The position numbers and the translations under genes were made by a program. A stretch of DNA of 22,845 bases from SKLM01 sp964450435 (GTDB taxonomy: Bacteria; Chloroflexota; Anaerolineae; B4-G1): NCBI GenBank assembly GCA_964450435.1, contig CAYVCX010000049.1, positions 1 through 22,845 of the forward strand, in the 5' to 3' direction. The notes under the pieces were generated by a model, which worked only from the letters and a program-made list of their open reading frames with translations, ran no database searches and was not told where the DNA came from. Position 1 is the first letter of the stretch. Every line of letters begins with the position of its first letter. Below are positions 14,625-22,845 of the stretch, in pieces.

Positions 14625-14654
14625 ACTTCCCCTTCTATGTCTGGCTCGTTGGGA

Positions 14655-15512
14655 TCACCTCCTCGGCACGCTCCCGGGCTCGTTCGTACAGACCTCGCTG
14701 AGCACATCCACCTCCAGCCCTCGTATCCGCAACGTGTCGACGTACGGTTCAATGCCTAAGGCATCGCCCACGATGTGACCGGTCACAATGAGCTGTCCAC
14801 GCTCGCCATCCCGCAGTCGCTCCAAGTCGTCGGGGGAGACGTGAATGTACACTACAGTATCCACCCCATGGTCGAAATAGGCCTGTGCAACGCGGTAACC
14901 TCCGTTGGTCAGCGCTCCGTGAGCCACCACGACCTTTCCGGCGTCAGCCGCGGGATCTCCCAAGGGGACCGTGATATCGGTCTCTGCTCGCTCTGCTGCC
15001 GGCAGCGCCGCCAAGAGGTCGGCAACCTCAGCCAGGGTAGCGTCAGGATCGGCAGTCAGCGCCGCATCGATGGTCCCCTGCATCACGCGACGGCCCATCT
15101 CGTCCAGCGGGCCATGGATATTCAGAAAGGGCATCCCCAGTCGCCTCGCGGCTATCGGGACTCGCTCGTAATTGCTGCTCTGTCCCCGCACCCGCAGAGC
15201 CTCCATCTTAGGCTCGACTGCCCGCCGCGCCACGTCCTCCGGAACGCCAGCCTCCATCATCACGTCGACGTGACGCTCGAAGACAGTCCACGCACGATGC
15301 GCCAACCCAACAGGATGGTGCGCGATGACGGCATCGTAGCCCATCTGCACAGCCATCACCAGTTCTCCGACGCCGATGTCCAGACCGAAGAGGACGCGTT
15401 GCAGATTCTCGCCAGCCACATACACGGCGCTGTCGTCGGGCACCACATCGAAACCAACCAGATCGAGGGCGCTCTGCATCAACCCCTCTGTACTCACGGC
15501 GGTGATGGGCAT
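14655..15512 (-). CDS. NIF3/DUF34-family metal-binding protein
   Basis: 285 aa. The family folds into a two-lobed dimetal-binding protein of debated function (often labelled GTP cyclohydrolase I type 2-like). Visible signatures are GLDIGVGELVMAVQMGYDAVIAHHPVG (with the HHP metal ligands) near the N-terminus, and in the C-terminal third HGALTNGGY and VTGHIVGDALGIEPYV. The ATG at 15510-15512 has GAGGAA 8 nt upstream; an in-frame TTG at 15530 is less likely. The stop is 30 nt before the ribozyme cleavage site, so glmS transcription must start inside or upstream of this gene. The divergence from typical members is moderate, and the enzymatic role is unknown. Confidence 0.7.
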   Translation of the reverse strand: MPITAVSTEGLMQSALDLVGFDVVPDDSAVYVAGENLQRVLFGLDIGVGELVMAVQMGYDAVIAHHPVGLAHRAWTVFERHVDVMMEAGVPEDVARRAVEPKMEALRVRGQSSNYERVPIAARRLGMPFLNIHGPLDEMGRRVMQGTIDAALTADPDATLAEVADLLAALPAAERAETDITVPLGDPAADAGKVVVAHGALTNGGYRVAQAYFDHGVDTVVYIHVSPDDLERLRDGERGQLIVTGHIVGDALGIEPYVDTLRIRGLEVDVLSEVCTNEPGSVPRR

Positions 15513-15555
15513 CGTCACTCTTCCTCGCAATCTTCAGTCCCCTAGCGCTTCCTGA

Positions 15556-16854
15556 TCAGCGCCCACTCCCGGTAGACGGGCGCTCTGCCCCACCCGGTGG
15601 CCACACTACCCGCACCGGCCGCTGTAGAGCCTCCTCCACGTCGGTTGGCCACATCTCGTCCAGCGACTGTCCCTCGGGGCCAGCGAACATCGCTGAGGGC
15701 AGCACAACAGCCCCCGCCGAGCCCAGGGCCTTTACCTGGGCAATCACGTCCTCAGCCGTGAGTAGACCGGCTACAGTAACCGATCCGCCAAAGAAGCGAT
15801 TGACCACGGGCACCACCTCCGCGTCCAAGCCAGCGACAGCAGCGCGCAGCACCGGGGCGAAAAGCGTTCCGGTCACCAGCGAAGGAGACTCGAGACCCGC
15901 GACAAAGGCTCTCAGTTTCCGCTCCTCTGCCCTCACGAAACGGCGCACCAGCCCCACACCATTCTCGGATAGATCAAGACCGTTGTAATGCTCCAACGGG
16001 GGAACCTCGTTATCCAGACGCAGGTACCACTCGTCGGACAGATAGGCAAAGGTCGCCTCAACCTCATCACGAAGGCGCGCCTGCCACGCCGACACTTGCT
16101 GCACAACGGTTCGTATCTCACCATCGGTATGGATGCAACAGCCATGGCGGTGGTACCTGGTCAGTCCCACCGGCACGAAACTCACGGAGCGGACCGTTGG
16201 ATAGAGGCCGACAAGATCGCTGATGGAGCGATCAATGTGGCTCCCATCGTTGAACCCCGGTCTCACTACAATCTGAGTGTGGACCTCAATGCCCAGCTCA
16301 GCCAGCCGGTGCAGCTGTGCCATTACATCCGGAGCGTCCGGATTACCCAGGAATCGACGCCTCAAATCAGGCTCCGTGGCGTGCACGGAAACGTAGAGCG
16401 GGCTGAGATGCTGCTCGTCGATCCGTCTCCAGTCGGCCTCCGTCAGGTTCGACAGCGTGACGTAGCTGCCGAACAGGAATGAGTAGCGATAGTCATCGTC
16501 CTTCACGTACAGCGACGCCCGCAGCCCCGGCGGCATCTGAGTCACGAAGCAGAACTCGCAGCGGTTCACGCAGCGGTGAATCTGATCGAAAACCGGCTCG
16601 CGAAACTCGAGTCCGAGGGCCTCGCCGTAGCGCCGCATCTCCTCGAGCAGGTGTTCCTCGCCGTCTCGACGCACTAGAAATCGCAGGAGCGGCTCTGAGG
16701 CGTAGAAGCGGACGTCAATGACATCTCGCAGCACGTGCCCGTTGATTGACAGCAGTTCATCGCCTGGGCGAAGCCCGGCGCGCTCGGCGAAGCTGCCAGA
16801 GGCCACACTCGCAATCTCCCCATATCCCCTGTGATCTTGCCGACCGACCGTCAC
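15556..16854 (-). CDS. PDZ/radical-SAM-like DUF512 protein
   Basis: 432 aa. An N-terminal PDZ-like domain (about 10-70, SGSFAERAGLRPGDELLSING) is followed by a radical-SAM-type CX3CX2C motif (Cys95, 99, 102; CVNRCEFCFV) and the family signature PPGLRASLYVKDDDYRYSFLFGSYVTLSNL, then the C-terminal DUF512 region with VVNRFFGGSVTVAGLL. Its reaction is unknown; the family is common in Firmicutes, Cyanobacteria and Chloroflexota, often near genes for cytidylate kinase or the GTPase Der. The GTG start overlaps the cmk stop as GTGA, implying coupled translation with cmk. The last 12 residues look non-conserved. Confidence 0.9.
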   Translation of the reverse strand: MTVGRQDHRGYGEIASVASGSFAERAGLRPGDELLSINGHVLRDVIDVRFYASEPLLRFLVRRDGEEHLLEEMRRYGEALGLEFREPVFDQIHRCVNRCEFCFVTQMPPGLRASLYVKDDDYRYSFLFGSYVTLSNLTEADWRRIDEQHLSPLYVSVHATEPDLRRRFLGNPDAPDVMAQLHRLAELGIEVHTQIVVRPGFNDGSHIDRSISDLVGLYPTVRSVSFVPVGLTRYHRHGCCIHTDGEIRTVVQQVSAWQARLRDEVEATFAYLSDEWYLRLDNEVPPLEHYNGLDLSENGVGLVRRFVRAEERKLRAFVAGLESPSLVTGTLFAPVLRAAVAGLDAEVVPVVNRFFGGSVTVAGLLTAEDVIAQVKALGSAGAVVLPSAMFAGPEGQSLDEMWPTDVEEALQRPVRVVWPPGGAERPSTGSGR

Positions 16855-17555
16855 AGACGGCCCCGCTCCTCTACCAGGCCCTGAGCCTCTTCTACTACCT
16901 CGTCGACGCTCAAGTGCGTTGTGTCGATGATCACAGCATCCCGTGCGGGCCGAAGCGGAGAAACGTCCCGGCTTCTGTCGATCCTGTCCCGCCCGCGCAT
17001 AGATTGCAGCACGGCCCGATAACGGGCATCCTTCTCACCACGATCCTGCATCTCTTGCCACCGTCGTCGCGCGCGCTCCTCAACGCTGGCATCGAGGTAT
17101 ATTTTGAGATCCGCATCGGGCAGAACTACTGTGCCGATATCCCGTCCGACCATCACCACGGGACCCTCCTCAGCCACATCTCGCTGCTTCTTGACCAGTA
17201 CTCGGCGCACATCAGGATAGGCAGACACAATCGAGACGTTTGCATCTACCCCCGCCCTCCGGATGCCCCAGGTCACATCGACGCCATCAACCAGGACAGT
17301 ATACTGCCGACCATCGTCTTCGTTGGGCTTGGTGATCTGGATCTGAACCTCCTCAGTCAGCTTCGTCACCGCCTTCTCGTCGTCGACCGCTATCCCCCGC
17401 TCCAGCGCTGCCCACGTCACGGCCCGATACATCGCGCCCGTGTCGAAGTATAAGTAGCCCAGCCGCTGCGCAAGCAACCTCCCGACGGTGCTCTTCCCCG
17501 AAGCCGCGGGGCCGTCGATGGCTATGGTCCTTGGCTGCTGGCGGGTGTCTCCCAT
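16851..17555 (-). CDS. cmk: Cytidylate kinase
   Basis: 234 aa. It phosphorylates CMP/dCMP to the diphosphates with ATP. The P-loop GPAASGKST is at residues 15-23, followed by YFDTGAMYRAVTWAAL, the CMP-domain segment, and the signatures VGRDIGTVVLPDADLKIYLDAS and RDRIDRSRDVSPLRPA that bind the nucleotide. The ATG at 17553-17555 gives a normal-length protein, with GGGAG 10 nt upstream. In-frame starts at 17621 and 17636 would add an arginine-rich, unconserved stretch. The start is somewhat uncertain. It overlaps the DUF512 gene by 4 nt. Confidence 0.95.
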   Translation of the reverse strand: MGDTRQQPRTIAIDGPAASGKSTVGRLLAQRLGYLYFDTGAMYRAVTWAALERGIAVDDEKAVTKLTEEVQIQITKPNEDDGRQYTVLVDGVDVTWGIRRAGVDANVSIVSAYPDVRRVLVKKQRDVAEEGPVVMVGRDIGTVVLPDADLKIYLDASVEERARRRWQEMQDRGEKDARYRAVLQSMRGRDRIDRSRDVSPLRPARDAVIIDTTHLSVDEVVEEAQGLVEERGRL

Positions 17556-17645
17556 CGAGGCGTCACTCCCGGCATCGCCGCGAGCCCCTACACTACACCT
17601 GATTCTGCTTCGATCATCCATAGGTCCAGAGAGCAAACGAGCGCT

Positions 17646-18593
17646 TCAGTCGTGCCCTGCGCGCCTGACAATGCCCGTCAGACAACCGATCCCTCCGGCG
17701 GCCTTGGTCAGCTCGGCCACGTCAACGGCCGTGCACTTCACGCCCATCTCCTCGTAAACAGATTGGGTGGTCGGGTTCCCTGCCGGCATGAGAATCGAGC
17801 GCGGCCCGAGCGTCACGAAGTTGAGCGCCGTACCACGCCTAGATTCCACCTCATCGGGTATAAACAGAACCTGAAACCCGCGGGCCCGCAACGCCTCGAC
17901 AGCTGCGTGCGGTACGCGGCCGGGCCAGGCCACAGCCAAATCTCGATCAGCAAAGCGTAACTGTCCCATAAGATGCATCGCTCCATAAGGTAAGCCAACC
18001 TGAATGGTGGCGACACCCATCTCGCGGAGGATACCCGTAACCTGCGCCGCTCCCTCGGCGTTGGTGCGCAGCCCTGTGGCTAGAAGGACTGTCTCTGAAT
18101 CAAGCCAGGCCGCGTCTGCTCCCTCGAAAGTCCCGTGCCCGCGCACACTGCGCAATATGGGAATCCCCAACTCAGCAAGCCGGCGGGCGACGGACCTCTC
18201 CTCCCCAGCGCGAACCGTAGACGCCGGTCGCCCCAGGATCGCCCCCTCTGGCGTCATGAACATGAGGTCAGCGACGAACATCAGATTCGGGGTGGCCCGC
18301 CGGGACGGATGGACATAGTGAACCGTCACCCCCGCCCGTCGGAAAGCCTCAGCCAGAGCATCGTGCTGACGCTGAGCCAGAGCCACGTCAGGACGAGCAA
18401 TCATCTGCGCTTGATCCGGATCCGCCACCTCTAACTCCGTACCCGGTCGATGAAGCAAGACCGCCTGGAGCGGGGACCATTCATCAGCTACCCCGCACGC
18501 GCCCCAGATCGATCCTACCTCCTCACGGAGCGAGGTCCGCCGTTGTGACCAACCCGAACCACCGTACGCAGCAGCCGAGAAGAGATCTGTCAC
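17646..18593 (-). CDS. Arginine-deiminase/DDAH-fold amidinohydrolase-like protein
   Basis: 315 aa. It belongs to the guanidino-group-modifying superfamily (arginine deiminase, dimethylarginine dimethylaminohydrolase, amidinotransferases). The catalytic set can be placed: Glu157/Asp160 in GHGTFEGAD, His207 in GAMHLMG, and the nucleophile Cys304 in GGIGCLTGIVRR near the C-terminus. The N-terminal LQAVLLHRPG and PNLMFVADL are also typical, although the usual FxRD is FVAD here, which may change substrate preference. The GTG at 18591-18593 lies 5 nt after the nitroreductase stop; the frame is open to 18911, but the extra residues are arginine-rich shadow of the previous gene. No arginine pathway genes accompany it, so the substrate is unknown. 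Confidence 0.82.
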   Translation of the reverse strand: MTDLFSAAAYGGSGWSQRRTSLREEVGSIWGACGVADEWSPLQAVLLHRPGTELEVADPDQAQMIARPDVALAQRQHDALAEAFRRAGVTVHYVHPSRRATPNLMFVADLMFMTPEGAILGRPASTVRAGEERSVARRLAELGIPILRSVRGHGTFEGADAAWLDSETVLLATGLRTNAEGAAQVTGILREMGVATIQVGLPYGAMHLMGQLRFADRDLAVAWPGRVPHAAVEALRARGFQVLFIPDEVESRRGTALNFVTLGPRSILMPAGNPTTQSVYEEMGVKCTAVDVAELTKAAGGIGCLTGIVRRAGHD

Positions 18594-18598
18594 AATAG

Positions 18599-19108
18599 CT
18601 ACCAGCGCTCGTAACGCACCAATTCGTCCAGCGGCTTCCGCTTCTTGGCCCCTGGCTCGTCGGCAGGGTAGCCCAGAGGGGTGAATGCGATCGGCTCCGC
18701 CTCCTCCGGCAAGCCGAGCACCTGTCTGGCAGCCTCGGGATCGAAAGCGCCGACCCAGCAGGTTCCCAATCCTTCGTCCGCAGCCGCCAGGACAAGATGA
18801 TCCATCACAATGGCTACGTCGACGTCTACGTAGCTCTTCCCATCTCTGCGAGTCCATCCTCTGTCCGGAAGACCGCAGGCGCAGATCAGGAGCGGCGGTT
18901 CGACGAACCATCGTTTGTTGTAGATCTTGTATAGCTCGTCCTCTCGCCCCTTCGTGTGAATCACAATGAGCTGAAACGGCTGTCGGTTGGCCGCCGTTGG
19001 CGCCAGCCGAGCTGCATCGAGCACCTTCTCCAGCTTCCCTTCCTGGACGGGATCGGGCTTGTAAGCCCTCACGCTGTAGCGCTCTTCAATGAGTTGTGAG
19101 AATTCCAT
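18599..19108 (-). CDS. FMN-dependent nitroreductase-family protein
   Basis: 169 aa. Residues RYSVRAYKPDPV (10-21) and LAPTAANRQPFQLIVI form the FMN-binding start of the nitroreductase fold, and the later LAAADEGLGTCWVGAFDPEAARQVLGLPEEAEPIAFTPLGYP is the conserved second flavin and dimer segment. Such proteins reduce nitro compounds, quinones or other acceptors with NAD(P)H; the natural substrate cannot be inferred. AGGAGG lies 5 nt before the ATG. It probably forms a short operon with the deiminase-like gene 5 nt downstream. Confidence 0.93.
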   Translation of the reverse strand: MEFSQLIEERYSVRAYKPDPVQEGKLEKVLDAARLAPTAANRQPFQLIVIHTKGREDELYKIYNKRWFVEPPLLICACGLPDRGWTRRDGKSYVDVDVAIVMDHLVLAAADEGLGTCWVGAFDPEAARQVLGLPEEAEPIAFTPLGYPADEPGAKKRKPLDELVRYERW

Positions 19109-19147
19109 GGGTTTCCTCCTCGAACCGGTATACCTGAAGCTCTAAGC

Positions 19148-19170
19148 ACAGCCACGGCTGTCGTGGCTGT
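19148..19170 (-). terminator. Strong hairpin between peptidase and nitroreductase genes
   Basis: ACAGCCACG/CGTGGCTGT, a perfect 9-bp stem with a 5-nt loop, lies 18 nt after the peptidase stop. No T-run follows on the minus strand. It could serve as a transcription pause or an mRNA-processing boundary between two gene groups. Confidence 0.4.
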
Positions 19171-19187
19171 CGAAGTCGATGCGCTGT

Positions 19188-20627
19188 TCAGTCACTTGAG
19201 CGCCGGTCATTAGCAGGCCACGGGTAGAACGGCTCGAGCCATTGCATAGGATCGACATTCACACCGCCCACCCACATCTCCCAATGAAGATGGGAACCGG
19301 TAGACAACCCCGTGCTACCGATTCTGGCAATCAAGTCGCCCTGCTCCACGGTCTGCCCCACCTCCACCTCTATCTCCGAAAGGTGCCAGTAACCCGTTAG
19401 TATGCCCCAGCCGTGGTCGAGCATCAGGGCCACCCCTCGGACAGCGAACTCCTCGGCCAGCACGACGGTACCACCTGCAGGCGCGTAGACCGGTGATCCG
19501 GTCGCCCCCCGTAGGTCCACGCCGGCGTGATAGCTCGTATACGGGCCCTCATTGTAGGCCCGCTTCGTCCCAAAGTAGGACGAGACTGTGCCGTCGCATG
19601 GAGGCTGTGCGAGTCCCGACCAATGCCGGCTCTCGGAAAACGTAGGACGCAGCGCGTCTAACCGCTCGCTCTCCGCAACTCCCACCGAAGGATCGAGCAA
19701 ACCTGGGGCAACACGGATACGCTCGTAGCCGAATCCTCCCTCCTCCACGATCACATCGACCGGGATACCCGTGCGTGGACCATCGCTCCCGCTGGCCGTG
19801 AGTGTCAACTCATAGAGCCCGGGCTCGGTAAAGACGTGCACTCCGACGAGCCCATAATACTCACCTCCCTCCTCGACGAAGCGAATCTCTCGCTCAAACA
19901 GTTCTCCGGTTAGCGTCACCGGCTCGGTGGTGCGCACACCGATGACCAGCGCTTTCCCCTGAGCAACCGGCAGAGGGTGCACATCGACGGAGCGGAAAGG
20001 TAGCGGGAATCCCCCTTCCCCTTCCCGAGGGATCAGCAGATGCTGACCGGGGTACAGCAGTGCCGGGTTTGGAATCCGATTGGCAGCGCTCAGACGCCGT
20101 GGCGAAACCTCGTGGCGCAGTGCGATGCGAAACAATGTCTCATCAGGCTCCACCACGTGGAGGACCCCTTCACCCCTCCCCGGGTGGTCCCCCTCGGGGA
20201 CCTGGATCACCTGCCCGGGGTGCAGCACATCGGGCGAGAGCAGGTCGTTCAGTTGCGCCAGATCGTGCCAGGAGGTGACGTGACGCCTGGCGATGTCGAC
20301 CAAGGTGTCGGCGGATTGAACGACGTAGGGGACCGTAGATGGAGGACCAATCGCCAACGCACCGCCGGGCGGTATCTTGAGCTGTTGTCCCGCGTAGATC
20401 CTCGTTGGGTCTTGTAGCCCGTTGAAGAGGGTAAAGGCCTCGACCGTGGAACTGTAGCGCTGCGCTATTGAGAACAGAGTCTCGCCACGCCGCACGACAT
20501 GGAAGGCCTCCTGAGATGGCCCGGCCGGCTGAGCGCTCCGCAGGACAACGGGACCCCCTTGGGCAGGACTCGACACCGCCGCCAAAATCAGCGCCAGGGC
20601 CAGCCAGCAAGCCGCTCTCTTAGCCAT
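19188..20627 (-). CDS. Secreted LysM-repeat M23 (LytM-type) peptidase
   Basis: 479 aa. A signal peptide (MAKRAACWLALALILAAVSSPAQG) leads into three LysM repeats (about 41-86, 99-144, 155-200) that bind peptidoglycan. A beta-rich linker of unknown type (about 210-340) follows, then a C-terminal M23 metallopeptidase domain. Its zinc and catalytic residues are visible: His367 and Asp371 in YHAGVDL, and His446 and His448 in SHLHWEM. It should cut cell-wall cross-links outside the membrane or act as a divisome activator. The ATG at 20625-20627 is chosen because it begins the signal peptide; the frame is open further up but reads as DUF192 shadow. It overlaps the DUF192 stop by 8 nt. Confidence 0.94.
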   Translation of the reverse strand: MAKRAACWLALALILAAVSSPAQGGPVVLRSAQPAGPSQEAFHVVRRGETLFSIAQRYSSTVEAFTLFNGLQDPTRIYAGQQLKIPPGGALAIGPPSTVPYVVQSADTLVDIARRHVTSWHDLAQLNDLLSPDVLHPGQVIQVPEGDHPGRGEGVLHVVEPDETLFRIALRHEVSPRRLSAANRIPNPALLYPGQHLLIPREGEGGFPLPFRSVDVHPLPVAQGKALVIGVRTTEPVTLTGELFEREIRFVEEGGEYYGLVGVHVFTEPGLYELTLTASGSDGPRTGIPVDVIVEEGGFGYERIRVAPGLLDPSVGVAESERLDALRPTFSESRHWSGLAQPPCDGTVSSYFGTKRAYNEGPYTSYHAGVDLRGATGSPVYAPAGGTVVLAEEFAVRGVALMLDHGWGILTGYWHLSEIEVEVGQTVEQGDLIARIGSTGLSTGSHLHWEMWVGGVNVDPMQWLEPFYPWPANDRRSSD

Positions 20628-20994
20628 CCAATACCTCACCGAAGAACAACCGATCCCCCACAGCGACCCGGTCCAGAAGCGCCGGGGGGCCTTCCAGTAC
20701 ATCCCTGGCCGGCGCCTGCGGCACGTACAGCGGGCGGAAAGGATAGGCCAGCCGAGCATCTACCACATATCCCCTCGCGTCCAACCAGATGGCAGAGATA
20801 GGGAAAAAGACAAAGAACATGTGGATCGCCGCATCGGCGCGGCTCTCTCGCTGACCGACGAGAAGCAATCCCTCGTCTCGACCCAAGCTCGTTCGAAACG
20901 TAAGCCCTCGCAGGCGGCAGAGAAAACTGGAACAGCGGCGCACTCGCTCCAGAACCGGGCTCTCCATCCTCTCGCTGCGGGCTTGAACCCACAT
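20620..20994 (-). CDS. DUF192 family protein
   Basis: 124 aa. It matches the DUF192 fold: LRGLTFRTSLGRDEGLLLV, then the signature AAIHMFFVFFPISAIWLDARGYVVDARLAYPFRPLYVPQAPARDVLEGP. The function of the family is unknown. The usual N-terminal signal peptide is absent, so this copy should be cytoplasmic. The ATG at 20992-20994 has GGAGGT 6 nt upstream; it overlaps the HD-gene stop as TGATG and the peptidase start by 8 nt, so the three genes are a coupled unit. Confidence 0.88.
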   Translation of the reverse strand: MWVQARSERMESPVLERVRRCSSFLCRLRGLTFRTSLGRDEGLLLVGQRESRADAAIHMFFVFFPISAIWLDARGYVVDARLAYPFRPLYVPQAPARDVLEGPPALLDRVAVGDRLFFGEVLDG

Positions 20995-21566
20995 CACTCG
21001 ACCTCCAGAAATCGTTCCCGGCGGTCACGGAGAGCCTCAAACAGCGACTGCGATGCCCGGAACTCAAAAGAGCGCGATGTCGTCTCCGCCCAGAATTCAT
21101 CCAGCCAACGACTGCCCGTCGTGTGTGCGTACACATAGGCCTGGATCAGCATATCGATCCGGTCCGCGTCACGCACCAGCCTGGCCTCCACACTGGTCTG
21201 CTCCTCGAATTCTCGTGCCCACACGAGCCACTCCGTACGCCAGGGGACCCCATCAAGCAGGGACCGCAGCACCTTCTCTTCCGCCACACGCTTGGCATCG
21301 GAAGGGAAGTAACGGGACGCTGGAGTGGGAATATCACCAAGAACAGACTCAGGCAGATCGTGAAGCAGCGCTATGCCGAGCAGCTTGGCCGTGTCGACGG
21401 ACTCCTCGATCATCTGAACCAGAACAAGTGAAACCAGAGCCACACCAAATGTGTGGTCTGCGACGCTCTCCGCATCGGCCACACCGCGCATCGTCCATCC
21501 CGCGCGTGGCACGCGCTTCAGCTGATTCGCAGAGAGCAAGACCTGCAAAGCAGATTCAGCATCCAC
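20994..21566 (-). CDS. HD-domain hydrolase, YfbR/HDDC2-like (5'-deoxynucleotidase candidate)
   Basis: 190 aa. HD-superfamily metal ligands are visible: His38 in ESVADHTFGVAL, His69-Asp70 in ALLHDLPE, and the later DADRIDML. The N-terminal LKRVPRAGWTMRGV is also typical of YfbR and HDDC2 proteins, which remove phosphate from deoxynucleoside 5'-monophosphates. Substrate specificity here is family inference. It starts with GTG (21564-21566); GAGGG lies about 12 nt upstream, a weak site. Confidence 0.87.
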   Translation of the reverse strand: MDAESALQVLLSANQLKRVPRAGWTMRGVADAESVADHTFGVALVSLVLVQMIEESVDTAKLLGIALLHDLPESVLGDIPTPASRYFPSDAKRVAEEKVLRSLLDGVPWRTEWLVWAREFEEQTSVEARLVRDADRIDMLIQAYVYAHTTGSRWLDEFWAETTSRSFEFRASQSLFEALRDRRERFLEVE

Positions 21567-21643
21567 CGCCTAGCCCGCCCTCAGCACGCGAGAGTCTGGG
21601 CAACTACGGCGTGCCTCACCCAACCCACTCCCCGCCGCCCTCC

Positions 21644-22129
21644 TCACAGCTTATATCCGATAGCTCGCAGCAGGTCTTTGCGCTCCTTGACGTCTTCCTC
21701 CGTCTCAACCCCTTTCGTCTGCACGCCATCAACGACGCCCAGGATCCCGCGTCCCTGCTGTGTCTCGGCCAGGATCACTTCAACCGGGTTGGCGGTAGCG
21801 CAGAAGATCCGGCAGACCTCCGGCACACGCTTGATGGCGTTCAACACGTTGATGGGGTAGAAGCCCTCGCCCAGAAAGACAATGAAGCAGTGTCCGGCGC
21901 TCAGTGCCAGGGCGTTCTGCTTGGCTAGATTCGTCAGTCCATCATCGGTACCGGCAGCCCGCACAAGGGCCGGCCCCGAGGACTCACAGAACGCCAGACC
22001 AAACTCAATGCCGGGGACCGCCGTCACCAAGGCCTCGTACACATCCTCCACGGTCTTGATGAAATGGGATTGACCCAGAATGAGATTCAACGTCTCCGGC
22101 TTCTCGATTTGTACTACTTTGAGCTCCAT
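21644..22129 (-). CDS. Adenosine-specific kinase-type protein (DUF355)
   Basis: 161 aa, the usual size. It matches the DUF355 or 'adenosine-specific kinase' family across its length: LNLILGQSHFIKTVEDVYEAL, FGLAFCESSGPALVRAAGTDD, LALSAGHCFIVFLGEGFYPINVLNAIKRVPEVCRIFCATANPVEVI and RGILGVVDG. The kinase name comes from an archaeal structural study; catalysis in bacteria is not settled. GGGAGGG lies upstream of the ATG. The 164-nt gap to the regulator gene above contains a lone TTGACT without a convincing -10. Confidence 0.93.
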   Translation of the reverse strand: MELKVVQIEKPETLNLILGQSHFIKTVEDVYEALVTAVPGIEFGLAFCESSGPALVRAAGTDDGLTNLAKQNALALSAGHCFIVFLGEGFYPINVLNAIKRVPEVCRIFCATANPVEVILAETQQGRGILGVVDGVQTKGVETEEDVKERKDLLRAIGYKL

Positions 22130-22293
22130 AGCTTCCCTCCCACACCCAGAATCGTAGAAACAGAGCGGCGATGGTCAGGAAGTCAATCCCGTACCATCGC
22201 CTCGCGCACCTCGAGAAAAGACCCGATCCCTCATCCCTCAATCGTCACGATCGACGGATCCGACAGGCTACGCAACGAAGATGTCCCCGCGTC

Positions 22294-22680
22294 TCAATCT
22301 CCGAGGCCCAATATACCGTTGACGCTCTCAAGCAACTCTTGGGGACCGAACGGCTTGGTGATATAGTCGTCCACCTTGGCTATATGGAGGCCCAGCACTC
22401 GATCGATACTCTGCGCCTTAGCCGTGATGACGATGACCGGAATCTTACTCAAGACCTCATCGCTCTTCATCTGCCGATAGACCTCCCATCCGTCAACATC
22501 CGGCATCATCAGATCCAGCAGCACCAGATCCGGCTTGAGCCTGCGCACGGCCTCGAGACCTTCTCGCCCGCCTACGGCGCCCACGAACTCGAAATCGGCC
22601 CGTCGTAGAATCAACTTGACGAGATCGATCATCTCGGGTTCGTCCTCGATGCAGACGACCAACTTCCTTTCCTCCGGCAT
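22294..22680 (-). CDS. Single-domain response regulator (CheY-like receiver)
   Basis: 128 aa, a receiver domain only. Acidic pair Glu12-Asp13, phosphoacceptor Asp56 (LVLLDLMMPDVDG), Thr86 and Lys109 (ITKPF) are all in place, so phosphorylation is expected. With no output domain it should act by protein contact. AAGGAGG lies 6 nt upstream of the ATG. No cognate kinase is adjacent; the only kinase in view is 21 kb away and of a type that normally partners LuxR-family regulators. Confidence 0.95.
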   Translation of the reverse strand: MPEERKLVVCIEDEPEMIDLVKLILRRADFEFVGAVGGREGLEAVRRLKPDLVLLDLMMPDVDGWEVYRQMKSDEVLSKIPVIVITAKAQSIDRVLGLHIAKVDDYITKPFGPQELLESVNGILGLGD

Positions 22681-22754
22681 CAGAAGCCTCCTTGCTCAGC
22701 GCCGTTGGTACCCCCCGCTGGGCGGACAGAATGAAGACGGTGACTGACTCGCAA

Positions 22755-22783
22755 AGTGTACCACCATCGCCCCCCCAAGTCAA
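22755..22783 (-). promoter_or_regulatory. Sigma70-like promoter for the response regulator
   Basis: TTGACT (22778-22783) and TACACT (22755-22760) on the minus strand are separated by exactly 17 nt. Transcription would start near 22748, giving a leader of about 68 nt. This is the best -35/-10 pair in the window. Confidence 0.6.
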
Positions 22784-22845
22784 ACCAGGGACGATAGCCC
22801 CTGCCCGGCAAGCATCTCGGTCCTCCACAATCGATGACGTCAGTC

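Noticed and set aside
18594..18911. N-terminal extension of the deiminase-like protein to 18911
   Set aside because: It is arginine-rich, overlaps the nitroreductase gene almost fully, and resembles an out-of-frame shadow.
22130..22293. Promoter for the adenosine-specific kinase gene based on TTGACT near 22180
   Set aside because: The nearest -10-like hexamer, TACGAT, is 24 nt away, which is too far for sigma70.

Overview
A GC-rich, gene-dense bacterial segment in which every convincing gene lies on the minus strand. I see no tRNA, rRNA, insertion sequence, phage gene or CRISPR array. The redox genes indicate an anaerobe with extensive iron-sulfur and flavin chemistry. A Chloroflexota-like or other GC-rich anaerobic lineage is my inference from gene content, not something the sequence proves.

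Read in the direction of transcription (high to low coordinates), the window opens with a promoter and a single-domain response regulator (22.7-22.3 kb). Housekeeping genes follow: a DUF355 adenosine-specific kinase, an HD-domain hydrolase, a DUF192 protein and a LysM/M23 peptidase (the last three overlapping head to tail), a nitroreductase, an arginine-deiminase-fold protein, cytidylate kinase, a PDZ/radical-SAM DUF512 protein and a NIF3-like protein (22.1-14.7 kb). Next is a 294-nt glmS ribozyme directly upstream of a canonical glmS, followed by a divergent glmS paralogue (14.6-10.6 kb).

The most interesting region is 10.4-1.7 kb. It runs: a GcvH-like lipoyl protein with its own extended -10 promoter; a 444-nt gene-free spacer; a fused HdrC-HdrB protein; the N-terminal half of HdrA; three subunits of an HndABC/NuoEF-type NAD(P)H dehydrogenase module; a large protein fusing an HndD/NuoG-like iron-sulfur N-terminus to the missing C-terminal half of HdrA; and a lipoate-protein ligase. 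The N-terminal HdrA half contains an in-frame TGA exactly where the family has a conserved cysteine (LDCS-T-U-IL). A perfect 7-bp hairpin with a GGUC loop follows it, so I read it as a selenocysteine codon with a bacterial SECIS.

Together these genes look like a lipoate-linked, selenocysteine-containing, NAD(H)-coupled heterodisulfide-reductase-like complex. The lipoyl protein would carry the dithiol/disulfide, the ligase would load it, HdrCB would act on the disulfide, and the HdrA halves plus HndABC would move electrons to or from NAD(P)H. The parts are recognised families; their assembly and substrate are inference.

The window ends (1.4-0 kb) with a NarL-type membrane histidine kinase that has its own promoter.
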